Source: Chloroflexota bacterium (GTDB lineage Bacteria; Chloroflexota; Dehalococcoidia; Lucifugimonadales; UBA3495). Taken from it: a stretch of 10,028 nt of DNA. Positions 7,674 to 10,028 of the stretch are shown in pieces; position 1 is the stretch's first letter; the number at the start of each line of letters is the position of its first letter. The stretch covers positions 1-10,028 of the forward strand of contig JADFPM010000074.1 in the NCBI GenBank assembly GCA_022562335.1. The letters are read 5' to 3'. The notes beneath the pieces are model-generated. The model ran no database searches. It was given only the letters and a program-made list of their open reading frames with translations, and had not been told where the DNA came from. The position numbers and the translations under genes were made by a program.

Positions 7674-7705
7674 GGCAGGCGGCGCGGACCATGGGGCCGC
7701 CTGCC
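7674..7705 (+). terminator. GC-rich hairpin between the receptor gene and hemA, terminator- or attenuator-like
   Basis: GGCAGGCGGC (7674-7683) and GCCGCCTGCC (7696-7705) form a perfect 10-bp stem with a 12-nt loop, 31 bases after the receptor stop. No T-run follows, so full intrinsic termination is doubtful. It may lower read-through, stabilise the upstream mRNA end or shape the hemA leader. The hemA ribosome-binding region begins 9 bases after it. Confidence 0.45.
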
Positions 7706-7730
7706 CACCTAAAAGGGAGAGATACGCCTA

Positions 7731-9227
7731 ATGGTTTATGAAGTACAGACCGGCGGAAGGGGGGCTACGGAATCCCGCCTGGAGTTCGAGGGCTGCCTAG
7801 GCAACGCCGATGGCCACCTGCCGGGCTTCTTGCTGGTGGGCCTGAGCCACCGGACCGCTCCCGTGGAGATCCGGGAGCGTTTCTCGATCGCGAAGGAGAG
7901 TTTGACTGAGACGTTGACGCTCCTCAGGAAGGCGGTTACCGAATGCATCATTCTATCCACGTGCAACCGAACCGAGATTTATTGCGTCACCAACGAACCC
8001 GCTGCCTGTGGTGAAGAGATTCGCCGATTCATGGCCCTCAGGCATGGGATAGCCCAAGACGAAGCGGCTCCCTTTTGGTATGAAAAAGGGGGGATGGACG
8101 CGGCCAGACATCTATTCAAGGTGTCCGGAGGTCTTGACTCCATGATCTTGGGAGAGCCGCAGATCCTAGGGCAGGTACGAGAAGCCCTCTCCGCGGCCTC
8201 GAAAATCGAACCTGGCAGGGTGCCTTTGACGCTGTCGCGGCTATTTCACCGGGCCCTGGGCGCCGGCCGTAGGGTCCGTGAAGAGACGGACCTCGGACGG
8301 GGCCCCGCTTCGGTGGGAGCTGCCGCGGTCGATCTGGTTCAGAGGGTAAAAGGCAATATCAGAGATTGCAGGGTGCTTCTCATCGGCGCCGGGGAGGCCG
8401 GCCAACTGGCCGCCCGTGCCCTGGAGTCCGCGGGGGTGGAACACCTGACGGTGGCAAACAGGACCCTGGAACGGGGCCAGGACCTGGCCCGGAAAATCGG
8501 CGGGTCCGCCATCTCTTTCACCGAATTGCCCGATGCCATCTCCGGCGCCGACGTGGTGATTTCGGCCACCGACGCTCCGGGGTTCGTGGTCACCAAGGCG
8601 ATGATTCAGCAGGCCGGCCGGCAGCGGGCCGCAAGCCCTTTGCTCCTGTTGGATCTGGCCGTTCCCAGGGACATCGAGCCCCAGGTCGCGGCTCTGCCCA
8701 ACATCAAGCTCTTTGACATAGACCACCTGAGGTCCATCGGACCCACGTTTCAATACGGGGGCAATCCGGATGCCCTAGGACCGGAAGGCGGAGATTTGGA
8801 GGGCGAAGAATCGCAATGTGAAGCCGCGGCGCTGGCAAAAGCGGAGCGAATCGTGGAAGAAGAAGTGGCCAAGTTCCGAAGCTGGTGCCTGTCGCTGCAA
8901 GCGGTGCCCCAGATCCGGCGCCTCCAAGAAGAGGCCGAGTCGATCCGTCAAAGGGAGGTGGCCCGGTCCCTGAGAAAGATGCCGGGCTTCTCTGCCCAGC
9001 AGATGGAGGTGGTGGATACGTTGACCAGGTCAATCGTTAGAAAACTCTTGAGCGATTCCATCGCGTCGTTGAAATCAGGATTCGGGATGCCAAATGCCGG
9101 GCCGGTTGCCCGCACGGCGGACGATTCCGCGGACAGCTCCATTGCTCCACAGGAGGGGGTTTCCAAATCTCCCGATGATTGGGAGATAGACACCAGGCTG
9201 GGAATCGCAATCGCCCAGACGGATTGA
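7731..9227 (+). CDS. hemA: Glutamyl-tRNA reductase
   Basis: 498 residues. It reduces glutamyl-tRNA(Glu) with NADPH to glutamate-1-semialdehyde, the first committed step of C5 tetrapyrrole synthesis. The catalytic domain covers about 33-195: GLSHRTAPVEIRE, nucleophile Cys78 in STCNRTEIY, and SGGLDSMILGEPQILGQV. The NADPH-binding domain follows with GAGEAG at 219-224. A C-terminal helical dimerisation region runs about 368-445. ATG at 7731 has AGGGAGA (7714-7720) upstream but gives about 33 residues before the usual family start; an in-frame TTG at 7828 lies nearer that start but has no clear ribosome-binding site. There is also an acidic Gly-rich insertion at about 338-365 and a roughly 50-residue tail beyond the dimerisation helix. 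It sits between chemotaxis genes, 87 bases after the receptor and 128 before cheW, and its product leads to the heme the receptor is expected to bind. Confidence 0.97.
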   Translation: MVYEVQTGGRGATESRLEFEGCLGNADGHLPGFLLVGLSHRTAPVEIRERFSIAKESLTETLTLLRKAVTECIILSTCNRTEIYCVTNEPAACGEEIRRFMALRHGIAQDEAAPFWYEKGGMDAARHLFKVSGGLDSMILGEPQILGQVREALSAASKIEPGRVPLTLSRLFHRALGAGRRVREETDLGRGPASVGAAAVDLVQRVKGNIRDCRVLLIGAGEAGQLAARALESAGVEHLTVANRTLERGQDLARKIGGSAISFTELPDAISGADVVISATDAPGFVVTKAMIQQAGRQRAASPLLLLDLAVPRDIEPQVAALPNIKLFDIDHLRSIGPTFQYGGNPDALGPEGGDLEGEESQCEAAALAKAERIVEEEVAKFRSWCLSLQAVPQIRRLQEEAESIRQREVARSLRKMPGFSAQQMEVVDTLTRSIVRKLLSDSIASLKSGFGMPNAGPVARTADDSADSSIAPQEGVSKSPDDWEIDTRLGIAIAQTD

Positions 9228-9250
9228 CCGTGACTGGACGCCCGGCCCGG

Positions 9251-9275
9251 CGCCCATCCAGATATTAAATGGGCG
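9251..9275 (+). terminator. Small hairpin after hemA
   Basis: CGCCCAT (9251-9257) and ATGGGCG (9269-9275) form a 7-bp stem with an 11-nt AT-rich loop, 23 bases after the hemA stop. The following bases (ggctaaaac) have no T-run, so this is at best a weak terminator or mRNA-stability element. Confidence 0.3.
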
Positions 9276-9355
9276 GGCTAAAACAGGACCCGGCGCCGGC
9301 CACTGCGCCTACGGACAAAAACAACCAATCAGGAATCAACAGAGGAGGCAGCCAC

Positions 9356-9817
9356 ATGACCCTGGACACGATGGAAACCGAAAAACAACTGGTGGTGTTC
9401 GATCTAGCAGATGAGGGCTACGGCGTGGACATTGGTTCAGTGCGCGAAATCATTCGCATGCAGGACATCACCCAGGTGCCAAGGACCCCCGAGTTCGTCG
9501 AAGGCGTCATCAATCTCCGGGGCAAGGTGATCCCGGTGGTGGACCTGCGCAAGCGGTTCGGGTTCCCCGAAGCTGACGCCACTAAAGACACCCGCATAGT
9601 CGTGGTGGACATCGGCGGGCAGGACATCGGTGTGGTCGTCGACGCCGTGACCGAGGTCTTGAGAATAGGCGCGGATGCCGTCGAACCGCCTTCATCGGTG
9701 ATCACCACCGCTGATTCCGAGTATCTGCTGGGTATTGCCAAGCTGGAAACAAGGCTGATCATCTTGTTGGACCTACAGCAAGCCTTGTCGTCCATGGATC
9801 GGACCGACCTCTCTTAG
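9356..9817 (+). CDS. cheW: Chemotaxis coupling protein CheW
   Basis: 153 residues, a usual length for CheW, consisting of one CheW-like SH3-type domain. ATG at 9356 is chosen because AGAGGAGG (9341-9348) lies 7 nt upstream; an in-frame start at 9269 would add 29 residues lacking family features. Conserved features are VVFDLADEGYGVDI near the N terminus, VREIIRMQDITQVPRTP at 29-45 and the signature VINLRGKVIPVVDLRKRFG with NLRG at 53-56, including the conserved Arg55. CheW links receptors to the kinase CheA. It lies directly before cheA (71 bases) and downstream of a cytoplasmic receptor, so it probably serves that receptor in a soluble array. It has its own strong ribosome-binding site. Confidence 0.96.
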   Translation: MTLDTMETEKQLVVFDLADEGYGVDIGSVREIIRMQDITQVPRTPEFVEGVINLRGKVIPVVDLRKRFGFPEADATKDTRIVVVDIGGQDIGVVVDAVTEVLRIGADAVEPPSSVITTADSEYLLGIAKLETRLIILLDLQQALSSMDRTDLS

Positions 9818-9888
9818 CCATAGCGCCGGGGGCGGGGCGGCCGGCCGTCACCACAGCAGACAAAATTCGGGAGCGGGCAGGGTGATCA

Positions 9889-10028
9889 GTGGACTTAGCT
9901 TCAGACATAACACCAGAGGATATAGAGGTCTTCCTACAGGAGGCGGAGGAGCAACTCCAACTCATGGACGAGGAAATCGTCCAGTTGGAAAAGGAAGAAG
10001 ACCCCTCTAGCCTATTACAAAATATATT
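9889..10028 (+). CDS. cheA: Chemotaxis histidine kinase CheA, N-terminal fragment (3' end off window)
   Basis: 46 codons are visible before the right edge. The start is GTG at 9889: an in-frame TGA lies two codons upstream, the next Met is 25 codons in, and AGGG (9879-9882) is 6 nt upstream. The sequence ITPEDIEVFLQEAEEQLQLM followed by DEEIVQLEKEEDPSSLLQNIF matches the first helices of the CheA Hpt (P1) domain. The phospho-acceptor His would lie just beyond the edge. CheA phosphorylates CheY and CheB under receptor/CheW control. Its position after cheW supports the assignment despite the short fragment. Confidence 0.88.
   Translation, partial: MDLASDITPEDIEVFLQEAEEQLQLMDEEIVQLEKEEDPSSLLQNI

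Overview
The window looks like a chromosomal segment of a GC-rich, motile, heme-synthesising bacterium. It carries a two-component pair on the minus strand and a chemotaxis/heme cluster on the plus strand, divided by a long non-coding region. GTG starts, the C5-pathway enzyme HemA and soluble sensory proteins fit several phyla. A Chloroflexota-like or deep-branching environmental lineage is my guess, but the sequence alone does not settle it. I see no mobile element, CRISPR array, rRNA or convincing tRNA.

Minus strand, right to left. A GTG-started CheY-like response regulator with an unusual acidic, repeat-containing tail (4827-4285) is followed after 317 bases by a very large membrane sensor histidine kinase (3967 to beyond base 1). 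The kinase has two membrane segments around an extracytoplasmic sensor, HAMP, four tandem GAF domains of exactly 172 residues each, PAS, HisKA and HATPase. Its last residues lie off the left edge. The pair probably forms one signalling unit.

Centre. Bases 4828-5999, between the divergent units, contain no convincing gene but many inverted repeats and a perfect 15-bp tandem duplication. Two hairpin-forming elements lie immediately upstream of the plus-strand cluster.

Plus strand, left to right. A soluble globin-coupled methyl-accepting chemotaxis protein (6000-7643) is followed by hemA for glutamyl-tRNA reductase (7731-9227), cheW (9356-9817) and the start of cheA (9889 to the right edge). 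The globin-coupled receptor, CheW and CheA would form a cytoplasmic oxygen- or redox-sensing array. HemA catalyses the first committed step to the heme that the receptor is expected to bind. This placement of a heme-biosynthesis gene inside a chemosensory cluster is the most interesting feature of the gene order.
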